DNA of 64,000 nt from Cavia porcellus. Its lineage: Eukaryota; Chordata; Mammalia; Rodentia; Caviidae. Below, one piece after another: positions 10,941-22,635 of the stretch. Numbering within the stretch: the first letter of the stretch is position 1; each line of letters starts with the position of its first letter. The DNA lies in assembly GCF_034190915.1 (NCBI RefSeq), contig NW_026947503.1:19798532-19862531 (forward strand). The letters are read 5' to 3'. Under the pieces are notes generated by a model that was not told the DNA's origin, made no database searches, and saw only the letters and a program-made list of their open reading frames with translations. The position numbers and the translations under genes are program-made.

Positions 10941-12239
10941 TGATTTCAAAACAACTCTCTTTCCTCTTACATTATGCTGCCCTCTGACTAGAGGACTCCG
11001 TGCCTGAAAACCCATGCCCTGAGTGACCCGTCAGCCAGCTCTGATCCACGACTGTCACCCCAACAGGTACATGTCTAGTCCTCCTACCAAGGCTACAGGT
11101 TGTATGAAATCTATACAGATGTATCATAGTTAAGGGTTGAGATTTCAAGACTGCAATCTTGATATTGGGTCTGTGTTGCATAATTCCATTCTTACTGTCT
11201 CCAATATCACCTCCTACTAACCATAGCTATTTATTTAGGGAGATGACAATGGTAGTTTTTATTCAGGAAAAAAAGGTAACAGCTTAATCTTATGGCTAAA
11301 CAAATATTATACTTTTGTCTATGACAGTTTTCAGGTAAGTGATTGACTAACCTCTAATGGATTACAAGAAGTTGGATTTTCAAATTTTGATTTATTGCAC
11401 AGAGGGGAGAATAACAGTGAGGTGTTTGCTCTCACAGTATAGGTAAGTTGTTTGCCTTATTTTTCCATGTGTTTCAGACTTGCAGTTGTGGTATGGATGT
11501 GTATATCATGTTCACTTATCTGCATCATAGGTGTTTGTCCTCACTGGTATTGTCTTTGTATTTGATTTTGGGTTTTTTTGTTTTTGTTTTTGCTGTCTTT
11601 GCAATTAGATTTGTATATCCAAAATTTACAAACCAGTATGTTATGGTGGGAATTTTGTAAGCTTCACATTTTTGCTATTAGGAATAATTCTAGAATGGAT
11701 GCCTTCATAAACAGATATTATCTTATTTTACATTATTTCACTAGGATATCTTTTTCCATGGGCTAGACCTATTCTAGGGCAAATAGTATAAAATTTTTTA
11801 ACTTTCATACTATCAAACCAAGGATATAGATGAAACAGCACATTGTAATTTAACTGTCTTCAGACAAGGCCATTGTCATTCTTAATAATTTAATTATTTT
11901 AAATAATGATTTAAGTAAAAGAATATTCTGTTGATACTTCCTAAGTCTTGGACATTTGGCCATGTATTCTTTTCCATTTTTAGATTCTTTCCATTGATTG
12001 TCTCTTTGTACCCACATATCCGTTATCTCATCAAAATTTATTGACTTACTATTATAAATTTTTCATTCTTCATACACATTAGATGTTTTTCACAATTGCC
12101 TAAAAATATTTCCCTGACTGCTATAACCTTCATTTTATTTTCTGTTGTTAAAGAATTATATTGCTCTTATTCAACTAAAATTGTAAATATTTCGATGCTA
12201 TCTTCTATCTTCACAACTTTGAAAGCCACATGAGCTTTG
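10941..12239. other. Non-coding, nothing recognised
   Basis: AT-rich. Parts of 11420-12100 have an L1-like base composition, but I found no convincing match. Confidence 0.35.
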
Positions 12240-12450
12240 TTATTGTTTCTGTTTTTGTGGTACTGAGAACTGAACCCAAAGGTGCTGTGCTTTGGGAGAT
12301 ATCCTCAGCCCCTTTTTTATCATTTTTACTTTGAGGCAGGGTCTCGCACTAAGCAACCCAGACTGGACTCAAATTTGTGGTTCTCCTACCTCAACCTTGA
12401 GAGCAGTTGTGCCTAGAGGTCTGTACTTCTACTGCGCCTGACAAATATTG
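12240..12450 (-). repeat. B4-like composite SINE (ID + B1 parts)
   Basis: An antisense ID part (ggtactgagaactgaaccca ... cctcagcccc) is followed directly by an antisense 7SL part (ttgaggcagggtctcgcact ... gtgcctagaggtctgtac). This is the order of a B4 element read in reverse. Confidence 0.7.
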
Positions 12451-12526
12451 TTAGTTTGGGAAGTAAGTTCCTGCTATCAGTTATTCTTAACATTTTCAAT
12501 GTGTATTTCATCAGTTTGCTATTGCT

Positions 12527-12625
12527 TGTTTGCTATTTTGCATTGCTAGAGATTGAATCTGAACTGGGCTTTGCTCCTGCTGGGCAAGCACTCTCCCAGT
12601 GAGCCACACCCCGGCGCTTTTTGAC
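12527..12625 (-). repeat. ID-like SINE
   Basis: Antisense ID body: attgaatctgaactgggctt, ctgggcaagcactctcccag and tgagccacaccccggcgc. No clear tail remains. Confidence 0.65.
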
Positions 12626-15600
12626 AGCTTTTCAGATTCTAACGCACAATCTGTTTTGCTTGTTTTCTTTCTGTCTGACTTTATTACTCTTGTGACACTG
12701 TCTTTGACCTCCTCTGCCTTCTCACCCAAAGCATTAACCACTATACTGTATGTATAACATTTTGCTGTTATGTTTCCCGTATGACACTGTAAGGTATTTG
12801 GTTTTCATATTTCTGTCTTTACTTCCAAAATAAATTTTTTGAGAGTAGGTTCAGTATCTTTTCATTTTTGTACCCATTAACCATAAAACACCATGGAAGC
12901 GTTCAGTAATTACTTAGGGATTTACTTGCTGTCATTTGCCCCCGTTTTCGTTGTAGATAATTAATGTCTGAAATATTGGATGATATTGTTCAGACATTGT
13001 ATATTCTGCAGGTAGCTGTCATCAAGAGACGTTACATAGTAGAATTAGTATTTAATTATTTACTTTGTTAGAAATAGTTCACTTGCTTAAATGTGGTCCT
13101 TCCTAGCAAAATTAAAGGTTTAGACTAGATAGATGTTCTCATGGCCCAAAATATTCTGAATGAAATATTCTCTTTCTCTTTTTTATACAAAAGAAAGAAA
13201 GAACTATACTACAAAAGAATATTCTAGGTCTTAATAATTTCTATAATTTCCACAAAGCTACTTACAACCTAAGAATTAGATTCCAACTTTACAGGTAGAA
13301 AATACTTACTTGGAAAAAATGTTTAAGACAAATCATAACAAAGTAAACAGTAGACACTAGCTACAGAACAAAGAAATGCTTGCAAAAGATGCAAAAAAAA
13401 GTGTTTTCTAATTTATGGCACAAAAGAGGCATCTAAATGCACTCCATTCAAGGCATAGACATCCTAAATCATTTGTCATTTTATGTTTCAGAAATAACTC
13501 ACCCAAAGATAAAATACAATCTCAAATATATGACAGTAAACAAAAAATTCAGCATTCAACTCTCGTAGAAAATCAGTCAGATGCATCAAACATCTGACCA
13601 GGTGTTTTAGGGGTAAGGGAGATGACAGACACCACATACATCTTCTAGTGAGTATTTTCACATCTGTAGAAAACCTACAGCATCAGAAAACAAACCATTC
13701 TCTTTTTAAAGGAATTTGACTTAATAGAAATAACATATCCTTACGTTTCAACCATATCTCCTGTGGGGTCCTATAAGTTAAAAGAATCCTTCAATACAGT
13801 GTTTATCATTTAAAAATATACCAGGCAATGCAAGCATTTACCTTCTTGCCTTCAGAGGTGCTGCTGACTGCTGGCCAGGAAAATTTCAATCCACACCCTG
13901 TCAGGAATGGAAATATAATCAACCGTGCCCCTCCCACTGTGGCACTTTTCCAAGTGCCTTTTTGGAATCTAGGAGAAAATGGTCACCGATTTATTAAATG
14001 GAAAAGAAAAGTATGGCAAGTACTTTTAAAAACAAATTTGCATGCTTCATCTTTTCAACTGAATTATATATTTTGCTTTGTATGTTTATATGTTTGATGC
14101 TTTTACCAATTGTGTCTTTTTTATAGAACACTCAATATAATAATTAACTCATGTATTTCCCCCCAAGTTCCTATTCTGCATAAAAGAAAACCAGAAATCT
14201 GTTTCACTTCACATACTTATTTCCATGGACAGTCTCTGATATTAGAACTGTTATTCTAAACATAATTTTAACACATCATGCAGGACTTTAAAACATGTTT
14301 TAAGTTCCTTTCAAAGTTATTTTCTTTCTTTTTCCTTGCAGCAGTGCTTGAGTTGGGGATGGAATTATCTGATTTTTAACAAGAATAACTAAATACCAGT
14401 CACAGTACAGAAATTATCAAAGTATGCTGATGGAGAGAAAGGAACTTTCTAGAACAGAATAAATTTAGTAGGAGCCAAAGAACTGATGATCTGTGAGCCA
14501 CTATCTCTAGGGTACCGATTCAGCCTCCTGCGCTCCTGCCTGCTTACCTATTTATTTTCAAAGGTTTTTAGGAACCGAGATGTCCCTATGTTTTCTTGTG
14601 AGACTCTGAAAAAGCTTTCATGGCATGTAGACCAAAAAGCACGCAAATGTTTTAAATCTGAGCCTAAGACTGTTCTGATGTTACTTGGATTTCCAGTACT
14701 CTGGAGCCTTGTTAATGACTGTGAACCTGGGTTTGGCTGAGAAGGCTTTAACACCCAAAAGAATCTGGGGTAGAGTCAGAACTTAGAAATTTACATAACA
14801 CATGGGCAAAATGCAAAGTCCTCTCTCACTTGGTTCCCTTGTTTGCTATCTCCAGGTTCCTTTTCTAAACTGTTGTCAGAGAATACTAACATTATCTGAA
14901 CAGCAGCCCTGCAAACAGGAGTATATTAGACGCAGGAAAACTCAAAAGAAAGGTTTTTTAAAAGGATATTGTCTTTATGAAGAATATAAAGTACATATGC
15001 AGGTACCGCATAAATGAAACAAGTAAAAGCCATTTTTAAAAAGATTCAAAGCAATGGAAGTTGGTGGCTAAATGCTGAAAGATTGTCTCAAACTTCAGTA
15101 ATAAACAAAAAAAATAACCTCCAACATGCTGTTAATTTTCTTTATCTACCATCACTAGAAAATGATTGTGCACTTCCTCTAAGTGCTCTCACAAAATTCT
15201 ATAAACCTGCTTAGTTTTTGGTTATGATTTCCAAAAGATCGGTATATTCTAGCATGTGAGTCAGTTAATACTTGCGAACTACTTAAATCAGTTGCTTCTC
15301 ATCACAGCCTTTTTAAAAGAATATTATTTACAATTAAAATAGGACAACCTGTTTTGCCTGGGCTTTTTGATTTGTGATTGTGATGTTTGTTATTAATTGC
15401 TGTTGATATACACATTGCATTGGACTTCTTGGTATCTGAGCAGATTGAAAACATATAATTATCTTTAATCTAAGACAGGATCTGTTTATCCTTTCAAGTA
15501 AGCCAACTAATACTTGACAACAGATGACTGTGCCCTGTAAGCCTAAAAATGTGGTGTGGTGTGATTGCTCAATCGGTGATGATGAAATTGTCCACCAAAT

Positions 15601-15639
15601 GTAACTACATATTAAGAAAACTTAATAGATCCCTGAAGA
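12626..15639. other. Non-coding, nothing recognised
   Basis: About 3 kb of AT-rich sequence. The open frames at 13828-14097 and 14486-14740 have no family resemblance, splice context or codon bias that I can see. Confidence 0.4.
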
Positions 15640-15735
15640 GGGCATGAGAACGTATTGAGCACTGACTACGTACATGCTGAGCAACTTTGGCACTTTGCAC
15701 ATGTGATCTCATTTGAGTGACTGAAGTCAGTCTCT
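15640..15735 (-). repeat. MIR-like fragment
   Basis: tattgagcactgactacgta ... ctttgcacatgtgatctcat resembles the 3' part of MIR in antisense (the 'gagcacttactatgtgcc ... atctcattt' order). Confidence 0.45.
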
Positions 15736-16114
15736 CTAATGTCAGTGATTTCAAGCATCAGAGAATTACACTAGCATATGAAGGAATTTGGAGGTCAGCT
15801 AGCCTGACTTCTTCAAGGAAAACTAAAATAAATTTTTCTTTGTCAAGAGGCCATAAAATTAGCATCTATTTGTCAAGTGTAGGATTGGATAATTCCTCCT
15901 GGGTATGTTACAGTTGATAAGAATGTATGAGCTACTCATGTAACCTTTTCATAACTAGTATGGAATTAAAACTTCAAGGATGGACTAAATGATTCATCAA
16001 TCAAAATCTTTGCCAATTTTTGCTGTAAAATGGTAAGATTAAAATTCTCTCTGGTAAAGGCAATATTTTTGAATTATTATGAGGATCTTTTGTATTTATC
16101 CCAATCCTGAGGAG

Positions 16115-16205
16115 TCAAAATGTTAGGATACTCTTTTGGGATTGAACTCATGGCCTTGTGCGTGCTAGGCAAGCATCTTACCACTGAGCTACAGTGCACT
16201 TTCTA
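16115..16205 (-). repeat. ID/B4-like SINE
   Basis: ttgggattgaactcatggcc, gtgctaggcaagcatcttac and cactgagctaca are an antisense tRNA-derived SINE body. Confidence 0.75.
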
Positions 16206-16574
16206 TCTAACTAAAATGTATCTTTTATCAGAAGCTCATGGTTTACATGACATCATAATTTTATTCTACAAATTTAAAAGCATGATACCATATAAAAGTC
16301 AAAAACAGGGGGAAATGTTATAACAACAAATAGTATAATGATTAAAACACAACAAATTTGTTTTAAAACTTAGTTGTCCTAAAGCTATCATTTGCCTTTA
16401 TCATAAGAGCTCTCCATTCCTTCCAATTCAAACTAAATCTTCCAAAATTGGAAATAATGTCACCTTCTCACCCCAATATGACAGAAACATGGTGACAAAC
16501 AGCAATGAGAGGGCAGAGAAGACAGGACAGAAAGAGGAGGACGTGAGTACATGAGGATCCGGATCCGGTCTGAA

Positions 16575-16720
16575 TCTTACTAGACTGTAACTTTGGGCAA
16601 ATATCCCTTGAACCTCAACAGCTTCACCTATTAAAAACTAGCAATAATAATATAGTTTTCTATGCTCTGTATTATATAGCTGTTCCTGTCATTAAAATAA
16701 TTACATAGAATTAGTACCGC
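16575..16720 (+). repeat. MIR-like fragment
   Basis: Sense MIR order: gactgtaactttgggcaaat, cccttgaacctcaacagctt, cacctattaaaaactagc and aataataata. Confidence 0.45.
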
Positions 16721-16782
16721 ATAAACTTTTACTTCCTAGCCAAGTCTTTATGACATATATTTCCAAAACTGTAAATCAGAGC

Positions 16783-16982
16783 TTCATACTTCGCAAACTT
16801 CAGCCCTTAGGCCAAATTCACCCCATTGCCTATTTTTGTAAATAAAGTTTTATTGGAAAGAAACTTAACCATTCACTTACTGTCTGTGGCTGCAGACTAG
16901 CTGTGGGTAAAATATCATGTGTACTTCAAAGTCAAAAATTATTTATTGATCCTTTCTTGAAAAATTTGCTGATCCCTAATTT
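16783..16982 (-). mobile_element. hAT-Charlie-type non-autonomous DNA transposon (MER58/MER20-like)
   Basis: aaagttttattggaaagaaa, tgtctgtggctgcagacta and ttgaaaaatttgctgatccc are the diagnostic pieces of the short mammalian hAT element that ends in a 'tttgctgacccc' terminal repeat. About 200 bp, diverged, no coding capacity. Confidence 0.6.
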
Positions 16983-17179
16983 AAATGATCGAACATCATA
17001 ATTTTTAAAGCCTATAAAGTTGTTATATCCTAAAACATATCATTTGCTTGCACAGAACAAATCTGTGATATACTGATAAGGACTATAGTTTATTTTAATT
17101 AAAATGATGTTTTGGCTTGATCTTAACCTCCGGCAATTCTAAGCCTCATTAAAGCTACAATAAAGTAATAACTCAGACT

Positions 17180-18919
17180 TTAAAACAGTAAACAAGTATC
17201 AAGTGCCTACTGTGTGCCAAATGCTGAGTGTACAATGATAAAAGTATCGCTGTCTCTCTGCTCATTCTATATAGTGCAATAGCAGTTTATAAACCAAACT
17301 GTATCACTTGCATTCAGACATAGTAAACACATACTGAAGAGCTAATATGTAGCTGCCCCTTTTGTACCTATTAACTCATTGACTCCTTCTGATAAGTCAG
17401 GGGAAAATATTACTCTCCCAATATGGCTGATAAGAAACATGGAACTCAAAAAGTTACTCTCGGTCCTGATGTGAGAAAATAGAAAGATTGACAACCTGAG
17501 CACCTCTGTGGCTCCTTGATCCCAAGAATAAAGATGAGCAACATACACAGCCTCAGTACCAGGACAGGTAGCCTCCAACAGCATCACTCCCACCACAGCT
17601 CATCCACCGCTCAGCACATACCCGACTGTCAATGAAGATGCTCCCCAGCTAAGGTCTGTGCCCTGATGGAGTCAATTCAGTATCACACAGAGGAGGGAAG
17701 AGTCACGTCCTCAGCCTGTGGAAACTGGTAAGGAGAGGTATTGAGCAAGCACTTCTGTGACTTTTAAATAATGATCATGAATCAGAATCTTTTCAAGCCA
17801 TTATACCACCTGCTTATTTCCAGAACGCCATAGATCAGGGACTAGTGCCTTTTTACATAGCAGCTTAAAAGGCCTGAGCTTTATGTTTCTGTTCTTTCCT
17901 CCATAAAAAACTTATGGAGCACTTTGAGCACTGTGCTACACTGAGTTTATAATTTATAAGTAGAATCCACACAATCCAAGAATAATATGTTTTATAACCT
18001 GTCCCAATGCACCACTACCAGTGACTAAAGAGGGACAAAACAGGGCAGTTTGGAGCCAAAGGTAATTTACACTGTTCAGATGCCTGTATTTTCTAACTCC
18101 TTTCATCAGTGCTTCCATCCTAGTCAATCGTATCTGTTCAAAACAATTTCTGACACATCCTCACTAGATAATATTGTTCCTCTGGCACCTCAAACAGAAC
18201 CTAACAAACAAAAACCTCTTCCCTCTTCTTTTCCCTGACTTCATCTCTCATCTCTATCTTTCTCAGTCCCCCCACCCATCCCTCTGCCCCAGTCCATTTG
18301 CTCTCTTTCTGTTTCTCATTCCCTCTCTCTTTTGTCTCATTTGGTGAAACTATTTCTGTGGAATTAATTCACCTGCAGAACACACTAGATATTAAAACAT
18401 AATGTAACATTGGCCCATCTTCAAAACAAGGTTCATGATTGTTGAAGATGATAAAACTTTGAAGTATTTTCAAACATTAGAGATCAATCAGACCAATTTT
18501 CAGTCTTGAAGGAAAGTTGTACCATTGTGTTTCCTGCAGTTCTATGAGACCCATGCCAGCCTACAACTGCCTGAGGATTATCACTTAGGGAGTATGTACT
18601 GACTGTAGTTACATCTGGAGTTCAGACCTTGTTGTACCACACAAGATTTTAGAGTTGTGCATGCCTAATCTATAAACCACTTACAAGAGATTCCAAAAGA
18701 ATCTAAAGGAACACATAACTTAGATATGAAAAATTAAGTTCCCATGAACCAGATTCAACCCACAGAATACTAACATAACTGAACATATCAACCCAAAAGC
18801 TATAAAAGTTTTGAATGGGGGATGATTTGCGGTGATATAGAGAGCACAAACTATAAGTAAAACCCATCATTTGAAGAAATTTAAAATATAAAAAAATAAT
18901 GCTAATTTATAAGTCCATT
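17180..18919. other. Non-coding, nothing firm
   Basis: At 17185-17260 an L2/MIR-like 'aagtgcctactgtgtgccaa' motif occurs. The rest shows no gene, RNA or named repeat. Confidence 0.4.
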
Positions 18920-18934
18920 AAAATCCATTACTTC
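18920..18934 (+). repeat. Target-site duplication, left copy (HAL1-like element A)
   Basis: AAAATCCATTACTTC here, and AAAATCCATTATTTC at 22621-22635, with one difference. Confidence 0.9.
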
Positions 18935-21900
18935 GATCCCCGGAGGAGAAAATGGCGGCTCACTAGGGAATCAGGCGGAGAATCTCTCTGGAGAAATCAT
19001 ATTAGAAGCTAGAATATGACAACATGGAGAGGGCCAGACAAATGGATAATGATTCTTATTAACCAAAACAGTGCAGCTGGAGGATTTAAAGTCGTGCTGA
19101 GACTGTGAAGGCTGATAACGGGAGGCTGCAAATCCCGCACCTTTAAATCAACAAACTGACCCGTGGACCCAGCAGGAAAAGCTGTGTTGGCTTTTGGTGA
19201 CTGCTGGAAACTGAGACCTGAGACCCTGAGAAGCAGCCAAGACTGCCCTGCTGCACCAGAGGAAATCGTGAAAGGCTCTGGAGCTCCAAAGCCGAAAGCT
19301 TAGCAGATTTCTGACCGTCCCGCGCTGTGCCGGGAGCACAGGAAAGGTGGGCGGCATGGACCCTGGTGAGTACTGGGGACCCTGCGGCTGCTGGGGTTAG
19401 CCAGAGAACATCTTGGAACTGGGCAGTGCCCGCCACCATGGGGACATCAATAACACAGAGTCTGGGGGCAGCCATCTTAGAGTTGGGCAGAACCTACAGC
19501 TCGGTGGCATCACTTAGTCCCCCTGTAAGGAGGGCTGGTGGAAGGCATCTTGAAATTGGGCAGAGCCTGAGTACGTGTTGGCTTCAGCGTCATACAGAGA
19601 ACTAGTGGGAGACATCTTGGATTTGGGCAGATCTGCTGTTCTGGTGCTCCTGTCACAAAAAGGTCTGGAAGAGAACAGCTGGGATTTGGGCAGAACCCTG
19701 TGCCATAGTGACATTAGTCAGCTGCTTCTGGTACAAAGAGAACCGGCAGGAGCTACTGGGGCTAAACCAATCCTCTGCTTGGGGCCCAGTAAGCAGATAC
19801 AAAATAGTCACAACTCAGTGACATCCAGAGAGTACAGCCTAATTTATGGATTGACTGGCACAGAGGCTGGAGACTAGCCTGTACCGCCCCTGCATCCCAG
19901 CCTACCCCAGATAACTGTAAATTGGGGAGGACAGCAAAAACTCAAGTCAGCATGCTTCTGAAAGGCCCTAAGCAATTCGGAGAGGACCAGAGAACCCCAG
20001 GACAGTCTGAAAGAAACCAGAAACATGACAAGAGATAAAAATTTTTAAAAAAATCTCCAGCTGCCCAACATAAGCCCAGGAGAAGTAAACATCGAAGAGA
20101 ACAAGCACAGTAACCATCCATTGCTCAACACAGCATCAGCCAAAATTAAAAAGTATCTTCATGATCTCATAGAAGAATTTAAAGCTGTACTCCTGATTCA
20201 AGTGAGGCAAGATATAAAGAGATTAATTAAAGAAATGACAAGCCCAACCCAAGAGAACACAGATGGAAGAACTGAGGAAATCAGAAAAGAAAGAGAAACT
20301 TCTGAAGAAGAATTTAAACATAACTTAGAATGCATGAAACAGATCCAAAGAGAATACCAGGAAACTAAAAACTCCATTGAAAACTGGCAAAATGCCTTGA
20401 CAGAAACTAAAGACAGCCTTCTGAAACTTGAAGAGAGATTTATGGCATATGATCGTGAAAGAAACAGCCTCTTAAAAATAACAAGGAACCAGAAAGAAGC
20501 AATTCAAAAACTAGAAGATGACAAAAAGATAAATAACTTAAGAATAAAAAATGTGAGTGAGGAAGCAAGAGCAACCAAAAATGAAATACAAAGAATACTC
20601 ACAGATATATTAAAGCAAAATTTCCCATGTATAGCAAAAAGAAATGATATCCAGATAAAAGAGGCATACAAAACACCAGCTACCTACAACCAAAACAGAT
20701 CTACGCCTAGACATATAATAATCAGGATTCCAGAAATCCACCAAAAGAACAGAATATTAAAAGCAGCCAGAGAAAAGATGCAGATTACCTACAATAGGAA
20801 AACTATCAAAATAACAACAGACATATCAACACAAACTCTTAAGTCAAGAAGAGAGTGGGGAGAAATATTCCAAGTCCTGAAAGAAAATAATATGCAACTG
20901 AAGCTCATATGCCCGTCAAAACTCTCTCTCAAAATTAATGGAGAAATAAGATACTTTCAAGACAAGGAGGAACTGTGGGAGTTCATAGCCACCAATCCAA
21001 CCCTACAGAGAGTGCTGAAGGACATTACAGAGAAAGAGAGGAAGAGATACCAGGATTCCAGCAACAGTGGCAGAGAGGCCTCAGTGAATGGGGCAGACAG
21101 TGGAATGAGGGAATAAGGTGGACAAATTATAGCAGAAAAGTGGAGTAGCAGACATGAGGCAGAGACGGTAAGCTATAGTCTTTAGTATAGACAGCTCTGA
21201 AACTCTATAAAAAAAAAGAAAAAGGCAGAGGTCATTGTTAATGGTGTATAAGGATTTAAAAGACATAGTAGTCTTATTGACATATTTAGTTTGAATTTAA
21301 TTTATACTGGTCTGTCCACTCATGTCAGATTTGAGGGCATAGACTTCTTGACCCAAATATAGCAGGTTATACCATGGTAACTATCCTTACTTTCCTATTA
21401 ACTTAAACTGAAATCCTGCAATACTTACATTGTCTTACAATGACTGATCTTAATTGAATCTGAATCATAAGACTATGGGTTGGCCTTAGCTGATTTTATT
21501 TGAAATTGGTATGCTTGTTAGTATCAACCCTAAAAGTAGAGGCAACTACTCTGAGGATGACAAGATGTAAAGGATATCCATACTGGTATTAATTAGTAAC
21601 AGCTCTCAAATCCTACAATGCTGTCAAACTTAAGTTTTTATAAAAATAGGTGATACTATATTTAACTATAATAAGCCAGTGTTGTGGTCAAATCTATTGA
21701 AAATAACAAGAGAAAACATAGTAACTACGGAAGATCATCTATATTGTGGTCTTATATGTCTTATCCATTGCATGTTTTTCTAGGAAATTGTTTTGCTGTC
21801 TTGCTATGACTTGGTATTCCCTATAATACAGAGAGGATAGATATATACGTAGAAATTCACACATGGGTTTTTTTTTAATTATTTACGGGAACAGATTATA

Positions 21901-22620
21901 TAATGCAAGATGTAATGAACAGATATTCTGAGGAAGAGACGCTAAGAAACCCGAGGCTAATTTTGTAGCATTATGATAGAAATTCTAGCAATACTATTGT
22001 TCACTGATTAGAATGACATTGGACTAGCTTCTTGAGTTCAATTTCAGCATATGTAGAGATGGGGACAGCTATCACAAAGAGAATGAGAGATGCGATGGTA
22101 GTTACTATTGTCTTCCCTAATTTGGAACTTGAGGACTTAAAAAGCCTCCAATGATTTGATTAGTTCTATAATATGCAATAAGTATATAAAGTGGGTGAAG
22201 ATGGGGACAACTATTTGTAAGAAACTAGAGACAGTTAGATAGACAATGAAGATCTCCAGTGGGCTTGCTGCGAAATCTGTATTTCTTTAAATTGTTTTTT
22301 TAACTGCTTTGTTCTGTTTTGATATGTTTAATCTTACCCTCTTTGAGATGTAAAACAAATGTGTAGGACTGATAACCATATTACTGAGCTTTTGTTCGAT
22401 CATAGAGCAGAACGGTTTGTAGTGTCACTTTATGAATGTCATTCTAAATACTTTAACTCTATAACATGAACAACTATTTCTAAGATGACAATGTGTAACT
22501 TATCAACCAGCAATTTCTTACCATTTGTTTTTCTGTAAGTTTGTATTATTTCTACCCTTTTTTTAATCTCCATGTATTCTTTTGTTTCCTTTTCTTTAAA
22601 TAAAAAAAATAAAATAAAAT
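18935..22620 (+). mobile_element. HAL1-like half-L1 retrotransposon A (5' UTR, ORF1, 3' UTR, no ORF2)
   Basis: A complete 3.7-kb element between 15-bp target-site duplications that ends in an A-rich tail (22598-22620). It has a 1.09-kb 5' leader, one L1 ORF1-type frame, then 1.5 kb of 3' sequence. No endonuclease, no FADD reverse-transcriptase motif and no ORF2 remnant occur between 21117 and 22620. This fits the known half-L1 (HAL1) class, which is mobilised in trans by an L1 reverse transcriptase. The 5' end carries a YY1-like AAAATGGCGGC (18949-18959), where L1 promoters have one. The leader from 19405 to 19750 is a run of diverged 65-75-bp repeats. Its 3' part shares segments with the 3' UTR of the young L1 at 58.1-58.9 kb, for example the 'ggcaactact' region. 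Confidence 0.88.
20025..21116 (+). pseudogene. HAL1-like ORF1 (RNA-binding chaperone), one early stop
   Basis: Homologous to L1 ORF1p, a trimeric coiled-coil RNA-binding protein of the retrotransposon RNP. The start ATGACAAGA at 20025 aligns with the ORF1 start of the young L1s. Codon 8 is a TAA (20046-20048) in a T/A run, after which 355 codons stay open to the stop at 21116. The open part shows a charged coiled coil from about 20121 to 20520, then an RRM-like segment with 'RTP/KTP-x-YNQN' and RHIIIRIPEI, then a C-terminal domain (QITYNRKTIKIT ... LKSRREWGEIF). The next in-frame ATG is at 20235. One stop in about 1.1 kb points to a fairly young copy. I cannot tell whether the stop is somatic, fixed or a sequencing error. 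Confidence 0.85.
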
Positions 22621-22635
22621 AAAATCCATTATTTC
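22621..22635 (+). repeat. Target-site duplication, right copy (HAL1-like element A)
   Basis: AAAATCCATTATTTC directly follows the A-rich tail and matches 18920-18934 at 14 of 15 positions. Confidence 0.9.

Noticed and set aside
13828..14740. Candidate small proteins at 13828-14097 and 14486-14740
   Set aside because: Lengths are within chance expectation, with no splice sites in phase, no homology recognised and AT-rich surroundings.
19143..19877. Overlapping open frames of 66-110 codons in the 5' UTR of HAL1-like element A
   Set aside because: They follow from the GC-rich repeated leader, occur on both strands and are not conserved in element B.
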